Origin: an uncultured Synergistales bacterium
Lineage (GTDB): Bacteria > Synergistota > Synergistia > Synergistales > Aminobacteriaceae
Assembly (NCBI GenBank): GCA_905235735.1
Contig: CAJOMU010000003.1
Location: forward strand, 1 to 64,000
Direction of reading: 5' to 3'
DNA: 64,000 nucleotides
Each line of letters starts with the position of its first letter. Within the stretch, counting starts at the first letter, position 1. Below, piece after piece: positions 9,100-17,890 of the stretch. A program made the translations under genes and the position numbers. The notes below the pieces were generated by a model, which made no database searches, had not been told where the DNA came from, and saw only the letters and a program-made list of their open reading frames with translations.

Positions 9100-9930
9100 C
9101 TAATTCTCCCTTATTATTACTGGCATGTTCCTATATGCATACTGCTTCAGCTCATCTATATCTTCATTGCTAAGGCGTATACATCCTTCTGTTGCATTAG
9201 TCCCTCTTGAATCAGGGTCATGCGTCCCATGAATACCGATTCCCTTCCAGCCTTTAGCATCGAGCCTCAAGAACCACGGCCCATATGCACCCTTAATCTT
9301 GCCTTTGCCGTCGCGGAAATCATGAGACCATTTCGAGGCATCTTCAATCGATACTATCTTGAAATTTCCTGTGGGCGTTCTGTTATCTCCTGTTCTCTGT
9401 TTATCGCCGGGATTCTTTCCTGTCGCAATCGAATATTCACGAACAAGTTTATTCCCTTTTAACAGCCATAGTTTATGTTCAGATTTGTTCACTAGGATTC
9501 TATACATCCCGTCATTAGGCATATTGAACGTCCGCACTCTGGGTGCTTCATGTCTCTTTATTGGTTCGGGCCTCTTTACAGGTATCATGATTCTGTCTGT
9601 TTCAGGTTTCATTTCAGACGGAAGTATTATCTCGCGTCTCATTGCCATTGTCTTCAACGGCTGAACTGGCTGAACTGTTTGCTTCTGAATCTCTGAAGGT
9701 TTCTCAGGTTCAATTGTCTTCGCTATTGCCTGCTCTGGTTTCGGAAGCGATTCATTCTTCAGTGCAGCGTATACTGTCAATGATGCTATGACTGCAAGTG
9801 TCCATAGTGTTCCACGCAATAACGGGTGCATTCTTTTCTTCACAGACCATTGACCTTGACCTTTGTCTATCCATACTGTGCGCAAAGTGAATAGGTCGCT
9901 GAGAAGTTCTTTTATCCTTTGGGTATTCAT
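9100..9930 (-). CDS. L,D-transpeptidase (YkuD family), membrane-anchored
   Basis: A peptidoglycan cross-linking or anchoring enzyme. From the preferred start (ATG 9930, with GAGGGG about 10 nt upstream; an in-frame GTG at 9948 is possible) it has 276 residues. A single membrane helix spans about residues 40-57. A Pro/Lys/Glu-rich linker follows, and the YkuD domain starts near residue 120 (YRILVNKSEHKLWLLKG). The catalytic signature is complete: HGT at 234-236 and TEGCIRLS with the nucleophile C250. The signal-anchor places the domain in the periplasm. It ends 9 bp before ychF on the same strand, so the two may be co-transcribed. Confidence 0.88.
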   Translation of the reverse strand: MNTQRIKELLSDLFTLRTVWIDKGQGQWSVKKRMHPLLRGTLWTLAVIASLTVYAALKNESLPKPEQAIAKTIEPEKPSEIQKQTVQPVQPLKTMAMRREIILPSEMKPETDRIMIPVKRPEPIKRHEAPRVRTFNMPNDGMYRILVNKSEHKLWLLKGNKLVREYSIATGKNPGDKQRTGDNRTPTGNFKIVSIEDASKWSHDFRDGKGKIKGAYGPWFLRLDAKGWKGIGIHGTHDPDSRGTNATEGCIRLSNEDIDELKQYAYRNMPVIIREN

Positions 9931-10010
9931 CTTTATCATTCCCCTCACTAATGAAAAGTTTTGATTCTTCTGGGAAAAATATTATCGCAGTCTCAGCAAA
10001 AATCAACAAA

Positions 10011-11492
10011 CTAATTCGTATGTTCTATGCGTTTGGTCAAATTCTTCTCAATGTCTGACAGCTTTGCACGATCTCCGAATAACAATAACGTATCTCCGTC
10101 TTGTAAGACAGTTCCGCCTTTAGGAATCATGTACTTATCTCCGCGATTTATGAGCAGTATCGTAACTCCTTCAGGGAATCTCAGATCCTTAACCGAAAGA
10201 CCAACAGCCGCCGAATCATTACTCAAATCAACTTCACGAGTCTCATCAGTTCCTGAAGCAGGCGTTATGTCGAAGTTCAGTGTCCATGTTCTGGCCTCTC
10301 GTACAACTGCATCAAGTTTCAGGAGCTTGGCCGCATATGCAAGAGTTTTGCCCTGAATCATTACTGACGTTAAGACGACGAAAAATATCACGTTGAACAT
10401 GTACTTTGCCTGAGGATGTCCTTCTGTTAAAGGGTATGTCGCAAGTATAATCGGCACTGCTCCTCTGAGTCCTGTCCATGATACGAATAATTTTTCGCGG
10501 ACATTGAACCTGCTGAATATTGTGCATATGAATGTAGCTACAGGTCTTGCGATGAACATTAAGAAGAACGATATGAACATTCCTGTCTTTATTACTGGCA
10601 CGTTGATTATCTCTGTAGGTGTAACGAGAAGGCCAAGCACTAAGAACATGATAATCTGCATGAGCCATGCGAATCCTTCATGAAATCTCTGAAGACTATA
10701 CTTGTACAGGAAATCTCCGCCTCCCATTACGATTCCGCAGATGTACACTGCAAGATAACCATTGCCGTAAACTGTTTCAGTAATTCCGAATGTAGTTAAT
10801 ACAATGCATATTCCCCATACAGGATATAACGCTTCATTTGAGACTTTGAGCTTCTTAATTGCATAGCACGCTAACCTTCCCATGATGAGACCCATAGCTC
10901 CGCCAGCTGCCATTTGAATCACAAACTTAATGGCCATGTCGAACAATGGGACTTCTGGACTGTTCAGCCAGTTTATTGCTGTTATCGTAAGGAAGACTGC
11001 CATTGGATCGTTGCTTCCTGATTCAAATTCAAGTAAGGGTTTCAGTGCTCCCTTTACGCCTACTTTCTGAGTTCTGAGAATTGAGAAGACTGCTGCGGCA
11101 TCAGTTGAAGAGATGATAGAGCCGAGAAGGAATGCATCTTTGTATGTGAACTGAGGAAGCATAGCGAGAGGTATAGCCATTATGACGGCAGTGAAGAATA
11201 CTCCGAGTGTTGAGAGTACGACACCTTGAGTTACGATTGGTTTCACGTCCTCCCATCGTGTTTGGAATCCTCCTGAGAACAATATGAATGCTAATGCTAA
11301 CGTTCCTACATTATTGGCGGCTTCTGCGTCATTGAAGTATAAACCTCCAGGCCCATCTACGCCTGCGAACATTCCGATTGCGAGGAAGAGAATCAATGCA
11401 GGTACTTTAATTTTTTCTGAGAGAGTACCAGCAACGAGGCTCATGAAGAATAAGAGGCCAGCGACAAGAAAAGGATCAATAGTTCTAAGCAT
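10011..11492 (-). CDS. Potassium (or sodium)/proton antiporter with C-terminal RCK_C domain (NhaP2/CvrA type)
   Basis: A 493-residue monovalent cation:proton antiporter of the CPA1/CPA2 superfamily. About twelve hydrophobic helices fill residues 1-390. The core contains GSIISSTDAAAVFS, with the acidic residue expected for transport, and ESGSNDPMAVFLT, the characteristic ND motif. Residues about 425-490 form a TrkA-C/RCK_C domain (EGVTILLINRGDKYMIPKGG...LLLFG), as in NhaP2-type K+/H+ antiporters that protect against high cytoplasmic K+ at alkaline pH. K+ versus Na+ preference cannot be read from the sequence. It lies about 60 bp upstream of the L,D-transpeptidase on the same strand. Confidence 0.87.
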   Translation of the reverse strand: MLRTIDPFLVAGLLFFMSLVAGTLSEKIKVPALILFLAIGMFAGVDGPGGLYFNDAEAANNVGTLALAFILFSGGFQTRWEDVKPIVTQGVVLSTLGVFFTAVIMAIPLAMLPQFTYKDAFLLGSIISSTDAAAVFSILRTQKVGVKGALKPLLEFESGSNDPMAVFLTITAINWLNSPEVPLFDMAIKFVIQMAAGGAMGLIMGRLACYAIKKLKVSNEALYPVWGICIVLTTFGITETVYGNGYLAVYICGIVMGGGDFLYKYSLQRFHEGFAWLMQIIMFLVLGLLVTPTEIINVPVIKTGMFISFFLMFIARPVATFICTIFSRFNVREKLFVSWTGLRGAVPIILATYPLTEGHPQAKYMFNVIFFVVLTSVMIQGKTLAYAAKLLKLDAVVREARTWTLNFDITPASGTDETREVDLSNDSAAVGLSVKDLRFPEGVTILLINRGDKYMIPKGGTVLQDGDTLLLFGDRAKLSDIEKNLTKRIEHTN

Positions 11493-11589
11493 ATGTTATA
11501 AAATCGAACTCCTTCAATAAAAATTTTTGAACGCGAACAAATTAATTCACTTGTTGAATCAAATCAAGTGTACAATTTGCAGAACTAAA

Positions 11590-11630
11590 TCAAAAGAGCC
11601 TCCCGTAAATTTCTGGGAAGCTCCTTCGTT
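11590..11630 (-). terminator. Rho-independent terminator for the surface-protein gene
   Basis: On the minus strand, GAGCTTCCC (11623-11615) and GGGAGGCTC (11604-11596) form a nearly perfect 9 bp stem around a 10 nt loop. A TTTTGATTT tail follows. It lies just downstream of the gene ending at 11660. Confidence 0.8.
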
Positions 11631-11659
11631 TTGAATCTGCGTGTATGAATCGAAGATGA

Positions 11660-13465
11660 TTATTTTTTCCGTGAACTTATGAATGCGAGCATGGGAAACA
11701 ATATTCCTGATGAAATACCGAACGACACACATCCTCCGCTTGATGAACTTATTGCTGAACTTAATGATGATGATAATAATTCAAAGTACCATGCTGCTAT
11801 CAGATGTCCGTCTCTCGAACCATCACTTACGAGAGTTTCCCCTTCAGGCGAGAATGCGTATGTATCTCCTTCTCTGATTTCTCCAGTGTTGGCATCTGCG
11901 AGCATGACACCGTAATATATCATTATGTGTTCGTCATCGCTTATCATTGCACCTGCACCTACATAACTTGTTACGTCAACAGTCTTGCCATTCTGAACTG
12001 ACATTGCACGAAGTCCCATGCTCCTGAACATATCGCCGTCTACAGATTTGTATCCGCTTGGGTATGTTGGGAGCTTTGAGATTGACGAGTATATTTGAGA
12101 GTATTTTTCACCGCAGTTACTAGGTGTGAGGTAAAATATTTTCCCGAATCCAACTACTGCAGTTTTTCCTGAAGGGAGATTGTTCAATTTGATGTCAAAG
12201 CTGAAGCCGGAACCTTCAACTTGATTCTTCATTCCTGAAAGGGGAACTGAGCGATTCAAATCGGGGCTTGTGTAGTCGGATGCATTCACGAAATTTCCGC
12301 GCTCAAGCTCCGCATCTACTGATGATACTGCGCCTTTGGGAGTGAGAAGAAAATTTACATCACCGAGATTATCTCCTGAGATGATAGAGCTGTTTGCATC
12401 TGTCGAATAGAACGTGAAGCTCGCAGATATGTCTGTATAATCTGTCGTCTCGAATACTGCCGTATAGCTTCCAGGCATCACAGTTCCGTTGAGCGTCAGT
12501 ACACCGTCTGCATATGTATAGTCTGTTATGTTCGTTCTGTTACGTCCGCTTCCCATGTACACGGATTTGATTGCGTATACTGCCGGTGCATTAGTAAATA
12601 TCATCTTTAACTTCGGACTTTCTGCCGGTGCTATAAATCCTCCGTCAGGTTCTTCTGCCTTTACTGTTGCTGCTGTCTGTCGTTTCACGAAAATATTGCA
12701 GTTAATTACGACATCAGGAATATTCTTCAGCATGAATGTTATCTTGCTTATTGTCTTTCCTTCGAGTGAAGCTGTGTAATCATAATCTCTGACTACTCCG
12801 AATCCGTGCGGTTCAACATATTTGTCGTTCACGCAGAATGCTATCGTGTTTGCATCGCTCCAAAGGTTGCAGTCGTGTCTCATTCCGTAAACCTTGCCAT
12901 CGGAAGTTTCAATCAATGCGCCTAGATAATTTCTTGCTATCTTGTCATCACTAAGTCCGATATTAATATTCGCATTTGAAATCGTGAGCTGATAGTTTCC
13001 CCATGTTGCTGATGCTCCGCTTCCGAGTGTTAATGTTGCACCTGTTGCTGTTGTCGTTTCAGTTATCATTTTTCCGAATGAACCGTCTGCATTCACATCT
13101 TTGTACTCGCTGAATGTCTCATCTGAGAATGTGAATCTCATTCTGTTACTGAGTGATTCATAAACTGCTTCTGTCATTCGTACCGGTACTGCTTTCACTC
13201 CCGATATTGTGCTCCCGTTGTCATTTGATTCTGAGACTAAGAGAGGGAAACGAGAGATTGCGAATGTAGTCGGTGAAGTAATTGCATCAAGACCTTCTAC
13301 TTCGAGAGCCGATGAAGTCTGATTCACTTCCCCAGCATAGAACTCTGCCCATGTCATATTTGTTGTTGCATAACGATACTCTGCGGCATAAGCATATGAA
13401 CATGGAAGTATGAAGGCACAAATTATAAGTGCAAAAACTTTTCTGAAAATGCCCAAGAAAATCAA
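11660..13465 (-). CDS. Secreted surface protein with Tp47-like region and Synergist-CTERM-type C terminus
   Basis: A 601-residue exported protein. A signal peptide spans residues 1-27 (ALIICAFILPCSYAYA, then A). The N-terminal part (YRYATTNMTWAEFYAGE...) resembles the Tp47 domain-A region found in treponemal and Synergistetes surface proteins. This match is from memory and gives no clear enzymatic activity. Beta-rich segments follow. The C terminus has a Ser-rich stretch, then GGC, a hydrophobic run and SSRKK, matching the layout of the Synergist-CTERM sorting signal that also ends the protein at 29589-35402. It is monocistronic: its own terminator lies at 11590-11630, and a 125 bp gap separates it from the divergent RelB gene. 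Confidence 0.7.
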   Translation of the reverse strand: MIFLGIFRKVFALIICAFILPCSYAYAAEYRYATTNMTWAEFYAGEVNQTSSALEVEGLDAITSPTTFAISRFPLLVSESNDNGSTISGVKAVPVRMTEAVYESLSNRMRFTFSDETFSEYKDVNADGSFGKMITETTTATGATLTLGSGASATWGNYQLTISNANINIGLSDDKIARNYLGALIETSDGKVYGMRHDCNLWSDANTIAFCVNDKYVEPHGFGVVRDYDYTASLEGKTISKITFMLKNIPDVVINCNIFVKRQTAATVKAEEPDGGFIAPAESPKLKMIFTNAPAVYAIKSVYMGSGRNRTNITDYTYADGVLTLNGTVMPGSYTAVFETTDYTDISASFTFYSTDANSSIISGDNLGDVNFLLTPKGAVSSVDAELERGNFVNASDYTSPDLNRSVPLSGMKNQVEGSGFSFDIKLNNLPSGKTAVVGFGKIFYLTPSNCGEKYSQIYSSISKLPTYPSGYKSVDGDMFRSMGLRAMSVQNGKTVDVTSYVGAGAMISDDEHIMIYYGVMLADANTGEIREGDTYAFSPEGETLVSDGSRDGHLIAAWYFELLSSSLSSAISSSSGGCVSFGISSGILFPMLAFISSRKK

Positions 13466-13538
13466 TCCTTCCTTGAAAATATATTTTATAAAAAAGTTTT
13501 ACTGATAAAACCTAGCTAATTATATCACGTTGTTAAAG

Positions 13539-13568
13539 TTGCAATCACAAAATTTTTCGTGATAGTAT
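13539..13568 (+). promoter_or_regulatory. Candidate promoter with embedded operator for the RelB/YoeB operon
   Basis: TTGCAA (13539-13544) and TAGTAT (13563-13568) are spaced by 18 nt and lie 23 nt upstream of the RelB start. Between them ATCAC (13544-13548) and GTGAT (13559-13563) form an inverted repeat, a plausible site for autorepression by RelB. This is inference from position and symmetry only. Confidence 0.4.
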
Positions 13569-13590
13569 TCGCACGAAGGAGATGAAAATC

Positions 13591-13887
13591 ATGAACGTAT
13601 ATGTAGATGATATTACAGCAGAAAGGGCAAAGGAACTTCTTGATGAGTTCGGGTTTGATATTCAGACGGCAGTTAATGTTTTTCTCAGGCAAGTTATACG
13701 TGAGAAGGAAATTCCATTTAGCATAGGCATGACTTATGATGAACGAAAACGTCTTCAGGAAATTGAAGAGAAAGCAGAATACGATGAATACTTCAGCGGA
13801 GTAAATCTTGAACACATAATGCAGAGTGTACAGCAGGCCAAAGAAGGAAAAGTTATCGTTCACGATTTAATAGAGGTGGAAGACTAG
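13591..13887 (+). CDS. relB: RelB/DinJ-family antitoxin
   Basis: A 98-residue antitoxin. The chosen start is ATG 13591, because AAGGAG (13576-13581) sits 9 nt before it, while the in-frame ATG at 13582 directly abuts the ribosome site. The N-terminal ribbon-helix-helix part (MNVYVDDITAERAKELLDEFGFDIQTAVNVFL) would bind the operator. The C-terminal half (FSGVNLEHIMQSVQQAKEGK...) would wrap the toxin. It is followed after 2 bp by yoeB, the standard antitoxin-first order. RelB/DinJ-type antitoxins are labile and usually repress their own operon. Confidence 0.88.
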   Translation: MNVYVDDITAERAKELLDEFGFDIQTAVNVFLRQVIREKEIPFSIGMTYDERKRLQEIEEKAEYDEYFSGVNLEHIMQSVQQAKEGKVIVHDLIEVED

Positions 13888-13889
13888 CT

Positions 13890-14159
13890 ATGAATATTTC
13901 ATGGACAGAAGATGCCTGGCAGGAATATGTAGACTGGCAGACGCAAGACAAAGCTATTCTGAAGAAAATAAACAGTCTTGTGAAGGACATAATACGGAAT
14001 GGCAATTACGGAATAGGTAAGCCAGAACCATTGAAGGAAAATCTTTCGGGAATGTGGAGCAGACGTATAACCGAAGAACACAGGCTCATATACAGACTGG
14101 AAGACAATGAATTAATGATATATTCATGTGCCAGACACTATGAAGACGTGAAAGATTGA
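13890..14159 (+). CDS. yoeB: YoeB/Txe-family mRNA interferase toxin
   Basis: An 89-residue RelE-superfamily toxin that cleaves mRNA in the ribosomal A site. The key residues align with E. coli YoeB numbering: E46, R65, H83 and Y84 are all present (GKPEPL, HRLIYR, ARHYEDV). The length is typical and the gene looks intact. A hand-aligned ungapped comparison with the second YoeB at 63491-63769 gives about 51 identical of 86 positions, so the two are paralogs or independent acquisitions of the same type. It pairs with RelB immediately upstream. A terminator at 14357-14385 separates the module from the dap genes. Confidence 0.92.
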   Translation: MNISWTEDAWQEYVDWQTQDKAILKKINSLVKDIIRNGNYGIGKPEPLKENLSGMWSRRITEEHRLIYRLEDNELMIYSCARHYEDVKD

Positions 14160-14230
14160 CAGAATAAATTTTCACGGTTATCATTTCTCGCAATATGAAT
14201 TCACATGCAAATAAGGAGGGTGTAAACATC

Positions 14231-14323
14231 ATGACGAAGTTCATTTTTGAATCAGCAAAAATATTTATGCCCTATAAGATGTCATCACTGAAGATAAAGC
14301 GTAATTTAACCTTGCCTCAGTGA
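14231..14323 (+). CDS. Possible 30-residue peptide before the dap operon
   Basis: ATG 14231 is preceded by a strong AGGAGGGTG (14215-14223). The frame encodes 30 residues (MTKFIFESAKIFMPYK...) including five lysines, and ends 34 nt before an intrinsic terminator upstream of dapA. That layout allows a leader peptide, but the lysines are scattered and no antiterminator was traced. A gene remnant is equally possible, since another frame stays open across the terminator. No homology is recognised. Confidence 0.3.
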   Translation: MTKFIFESAKIFMPYKMSSLKIKRNLTLPQ

Positions 14324-14356
14324 ATGACGGAGATACATTTAGATTTGCGTATCATA

Positions 14357-14385
14357 AAACCGCTCATTCATGGGGCGGTTTTTTT
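14357..14385 (+). terminator. Rho-independent terminator between the toxin module and dapA
   Basis: AACCGC (14358-14363) pairs with GCGGTT (14375-14380) around an 11 nt loop, followed by a run of T. It would end the relB-yoeB transcript, or act as an attenuator if transcription into dapA starts upstream of it. Confidence 0.8.
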
Positions 14386-14434
14386 GTGAGTTTTCGTTTT
14401 CATATTACATATTTCAGAAGGAGAGATTGTTTTC

Positions 14435-15322
14435 ATGATAACAAAACCAATCTTCAAGGGAGTAGCTACAGCATTAATCACACCGACAAATGATAACGGA
14501 GTAGATTATGATTCATTCGGAAGAGTAATCGACTGGCAGTGTGAAGAAGGAATCAATGCGCTCGTGATTGCAGGTACGACAGGTGAAGGTTCAACCCTCG
14601 ATGATGCAGAACACAAAGCAGTCGTGAAATTTGCAGTCGAACGCATAAACGGAAGATGCCCAGTGATAGCCGCAACAGGTTCAAACGATACGAGATATGC
14701 AATTCAGCTCACGAAGTACTGCTGTGATGTAGGCGCAGATGCACTGCTTTGCGTTACCCCGTACTACAACAAGACCACGCAGAACGGACTCATCAAAATG
14801 TATTCGACGATTGCAGACGCATCAACAAAACCGTTAATCCTCTATAACGTTCCATCAAGGACAGGCATAAACATTGAGCCTGAAACATATGCGGCACTTG
14901 CAGATCATCCAATGATAGCCGGAATAAAAGAAGCGAACTCGAACATAAGCAAGATAGTGAAGACAGCACAGTTAGTGAATGGAAAGCTCACGATATATTC
15001 AGGCAATGATGACCAGATAACTCCGATTCTCTCAATTGGAGGTTTGGGCGTAATCTCCGTGCTCTCGAATGTCGCTCCAAAAATCACAATGGAAATTTGC
15101 GATAAATTCTTCGCAGGTGATGTGAAAGGTTCTGCGGAATTGCAGTGCAAGATGCTTCCGTTAATCAATGCGCTCTTCAGTGAAGTGAATCCGATTCCAG
15201 TGAAGGCGGCAATGTCTGCAATGGGATGGTGCGAGAATCATGTACGTCTTCCTCTTGTGCCAATGGAAGAATCACACTGGAAGGTTCTGAAAGCATTAAT
15301 GCAGGAACAGGGGTTAATCTAA
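14435..15322 (+). CDS. dapA: 4-hydroxy-tetrahydrodipicolinate synthase
   Basis: A 295-residue cytosolic class I aldolase that condenses pyruvate with aspartate semialdehyde, the first committed step to diaminopimelate and lysine. GTTGEGSTL (47-55) and YYNK (110-113) match the family. The proton-relay Y137 is in LYNVPSRTG, and the Schiff-base lysine is K165 in GIKEAN. A good GGAGAG site lies about 9 nt before ATG 14435. It is the first gene of the run dapA-dapB-dapH-deacetylase-lysC-dapF; dapB follows after 2 bp. Confidence 0.97.
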   Translation: MITKPIFKGVATALITPTNDNGVDYDSFGRVIDWQCEEGINALVIAGTTGEGSTLDDAEHKAVVKFAVERINGRCPVIAATGSNDTRYAIQLTKYCCDVGADALLCVTPYYNKTTQNGLIKMYSTIADASTKPLILYNVPSRTGINIEPETYAALADHPMIAGIKEANSNISKIVKTAQLVNGKLTIYSGNDDQITPILSIGGLGVISVLSNVAPKITMEICDKFFAGDVKGSAELQCKMLPLINALFSEVNPIPVKAAMSAMGWCENHVRLPLVPMEESHWKVLKALMQEQGLI

Positions 15323-15324
15323 TT

Positions 15325-16041
15325 ATGAAGATAATCATCAATGGTGCAGGCGGCAAAATGGGGCATATGCTCGCTGACATGGCCAGAGAAGAAGGTGAAG
15401 TTATCGCGGCTGGTGTTGACGTTGTAGGAGATTATATGAGGCTTGAAGATTTCAACGGTGAAGCTGACTGCGTAATAGACTTCTCGAATCACAAAGCAGC
15501 TCCCGAACTCGTAAGCTATTGCGTGAAACGTAACCTTCCCGTTTTAATCGCATCAACAGGACACACTACCGAAGAACTCAAACTCATTCATGATGCCGCA
15601 GAAAAAATTCCTGTCTTCATGTCTCCGAATATGTCTGTAGGAGTTGCATTGCTCGCTGACTTGGCCGAACGCATAACACGAATCTTCGGTGATTGCGATA
15701 TTGAAATGATTGAAGCTCATCATAACCAGAAGCTCGATGTCCCAAGTGGAACAGCATTAATGTTAGCGAATCGAATTCAGGAAGCAAGACCTGATATGAA
15801 ACAGAATGTAGGCAGGCATGAAAACGGAAAGAGACCAGCTAACGAGATTGGAATTCATTCATTGAGATACGGAACTGAAGTAGGAACTCACGAGATTATA
15901 TTCTCGAATGGACTTGAGACCATAACACTGAAACATGACGCGAAGAACAGAGCATTATTCGCAAAGGGTGCATTATCGGCGGCAAGGTGGCTCGTGAAAC
16001 AGTCAAAAGGATTCTATAACATGAGGGATTTAATATCATGA
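15325..16041 (+). CDS. dapB: 4-hydroxy-tetrahydrodipicolinate reductase
   Basis: A 238-residue NAD(P)H-dependent reductase, the second step of the DAP pathway. The start at ATG 15325 gives [13 protein letters not shown] with the nucleotide-binding GAGGKMG at residues 7-13; the open frame extends further into dapA but that part is not plausible protein. The substrate signature [15 protein letters not shown] (131-145) includes the catalytic lysine K136. It is shorter than E. coli DapB (273) but within the range of small variants. It overlaps dapH by 4 bp, which indicates translational coupling. Confidence 0.96.
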   Translation: MKIIINGAGGKMGHMLADMAREEGEVIAAGVDVVGDYMRLEDFNGEADCVIDFSNHKAAPELVSYCVKRNLPVLIASTGHTTEELKLIHDAAEKIPVFMSPNMSVGVALLADLAERITRIFGDCDIEMIEAHHNQKLDVPSGTALMLANRIQEARPDMKQNVGRHENGKRPANEIGIHSLRYGTEVGTHEIIFSNGLETITLKHDAKNRALFAKGALSAARWLVKQSKGFYNMRDLIS

Positions 16042-16739
16042 TGAATGCACAAGAGATAATAAGTTTCATATCAAACTCAAAGAAGGTTACGCCTGTAAAA
16101 ATATTTCTCAAGGAACGTGAAGAAATTGATTTTTCAGGAACTAATGCGAGGGTATTCGGTGCAGGCGACAAAATAATTTTCGGGGACTGGTCGGAACTTC
16201 AGCCAGTAATCACAATGAATAGCGATAAAGTTCTTGATATTGTGATTGAGAACTCTGCAAGGAACTCAGCAATTCCACTCCTCGACCTCAAAGATATTCA
16301 TGCAAGAATCGAACCGGGCGCAATAATCCGCGATAACGTTTCAATCGGAGAGAATGCAGTCATAATGATGGGAGCAGTAATCAACATCGGAGCAGTAATA
16401 GGCGAAGGCACTATGATAGACATGAATGCTGTACTCGGTGGACGTGCTACTGTCGGTAAGAACTGCCACGTAGGAGCAGGTGCTGTACTTGCAGGCGTAA
16501 TTGAACCCGCGAGCGCAAAACCCGTAATCGTTGACGATAATGTTCTGATTGGTGCAAATGCCGTAGTGATTGAGGGAGTTCATATCGGAGAAGGTGCAGT
16601 AGTAGCCGCAGGAGCAATCGTGATTGATGATGTTGAACCCGGCAAAGTTGTAGCAGGTTGTCCCGCGAGAGTCATCAAGGATAAAGATGCAAATACGACA
16701 TTGAAGACTGCACTTGAACAGTCATTGAGGAAGATATAA
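16038..16739 (+). CDS. dapH: 2,3,4,5-tetrahydropyridine-2,6-dicarboxylate N-acetyltransferase
   Basis: A 233-residue acyltransferase with an N-terminal alpha-helical substrate domain (1-80) and a left-handed beta-helix of hexapeptide repeats (about 85-215; for example [24 protein letters not shown] and [10 protein letters not shown]). It resembles the DapH (YkuQ) acetyl-CoA branch rather than the longer succinyl-CoA DapD. The paired M20 deacetylase immediately downstream supports the acetylase pathway. Starts at ATG 16038 or 16041 are both possible; GAGGGA lies upstream within dapB. The pathway aminotransferase is not in this cluster. Confidence 0.94.
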   Translation: MMNAQEIISFISNSKKVTPVKIFLKEREEIDFSGTNARVFGAGDKIIFGDWSELQPVITMNSDKVLDIVIENSARNSAIPLLDLKDIHARIEPGAIIRDNVSIGENAVIMMGAVINIGAVIGEGTMIDMNAVLGGRATVGKNCHVGAGAVLAGVIEPASAKPVIVDDNVLIGANAVVIEGVHIGEGAVVAAGAIVIDDVEPGKVVAGCPARVIKDKDANTTLKTALEQSLRKI

Positions 16740-16741
16740 AC

Positions 16742-17884
16742 ATGGCCGTAAACTTTCTGAATGAAGCAAAAGCACTCAAAGATAAACTCATTGAGATTCG
16801 CAAGAGCTTTCATAGAATACCTGAAATAGGCAATCATGAATTCAAAACTTCGGAGTTAATTGCGAAGTATCTTGATGAAGCGTGCATAAAGTATCATCGT
16901 GTTCTCGATACTGGAATAATCGCACGCATTGACGGAAAGAATGCAGGCAGGAATTCAGCGGTACGTTCGGACATTGACGCATTGCCTGTAACGGAGAATA
17001 CAGGCTGTGATTTCGCGAGCAATAATCCCGGAATGATGCATGCATGCGGTCATGATGTTCATATTACAGGTGCATTAGGCGCGGCAATGATGCTGAAGGC
17101 ACATGAAGATGAACTGTGCGGTTCAGTTACGTTTCTCTTCCAGCCCAACGAAGAAGGCGATGGAGGTGCACAGAGAATGATTGACGCGGGATGTCTTGAA
17201 GGAATTGATGCAGTCTTCGGATGTCATGTTGACCCTGCATTACCGGCAGGCCATGTTGGAATACGTTACGGGAATTTCTATGCGGCCTCAGCGACATTCA
17301 ATGTCATAATTCACGGTAAGAGTGCTCACGGTGCACAGCGAGACAAGGGAATAGATTCGATTGAAGTATCTGCACATATAATTCCTGAGATACTGAAGAT
17401 TTCAGGAGGCGTTGTGAGTGTCGGTATGATTCATGCAGGTACAGCAAACAACATTCTTGCGGGTACAGCTGAATTCTGCGGCATAATTCGCACTTTCGGA
17501 GTGAATGAGCGTTCGAGAATGTGCAATGAACTCAGAGACATATGCGAGAGAATATCACGTGAATTCAAAGCAACATGTGAATGTCTCATCATAGATTCAT
17601 GTCCCGGTATCGTGAATGATAATGACGCAATCACCTCAATGGTCGAATCATCAGCCCGTAACACTCTGGGCAGTGAGAATGTTCACATCATCGATAAGCC
17701 TCTGTTCATCAGTGAGGATTTCGGATGCTTCATCATGGCCAAGACCGGATGCTTCTATCACATCGGTGCAGGGTGTGAATATCCATTGCACAGCGATAAA
17801 TTCCTACCTGAACCTGACGCAATCGTAACAGCTTCGGCTCTTCATGCTGCGGCTGTAATGCAATACAACAAGAAAGAAGACTGA
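16742..17884 (+). CDS. M20 amidohydrolase, probable N-acetyldiaminopimelate deacetylase
   Basis: A 380-residue dinuclear-metal peptidase-family enzyme. Metal ligands are visible: C102 and H104 in MHACGHD, E137/E138 in NEEG, and H162 in GCHVDP. EDFGCF near the C terminus matches the family's last ligand region. M20D enzymes act on many N-acyl amino acids, so the motifs alone do not fix the substrate. The position directly after dapH and before lysC makes N-acetyl-LL-diaminopimelate the likely substrate. The start has GAGGAAG about 8 nt upstream. A second M20 enzyme at 48532-49713 sits in a different, transport context. Confidence 0.85.
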   Translation: MAVNFLNEAKALKDKLIEIRKSFHRIPEIGNHEFKTSELIAKYLDEACIKYHRVLDTGIIARIDGKNAGRNSAVRSDIDALPVTENTGCDFASNNPGMMHACGHDVHITGALGAAMMLKAHEDELCGSVTFLFQPNEEGDGGAQRMIDAGCLEGIDAVFGCHVDPALPAGHVGIRYGNFYAASATFNVIIHGKSAHGAQRDKGIDSIEVSAHIIPEILKISGGVVSVGMIHAGTANNILAGTAEFCGIIRTFGVNERSRMCNELRDICERISREFKATCECLIIDSCPGIVNDNDAITSMVESSARNTLGSENVHIIDKPLFISEDFGCFIMAKTGCFYHIGAGCEYPLHSDKFLPEPDAIVTASALHAAAVMQYNKKED

Positions 17885-17890
17885 TATAAC

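Noticed and set aside
14231-14420. Lysine riboswitch upstream of dapA
   Set aside because: The region is long enough, but no conserved L-box core was recognised by eye.
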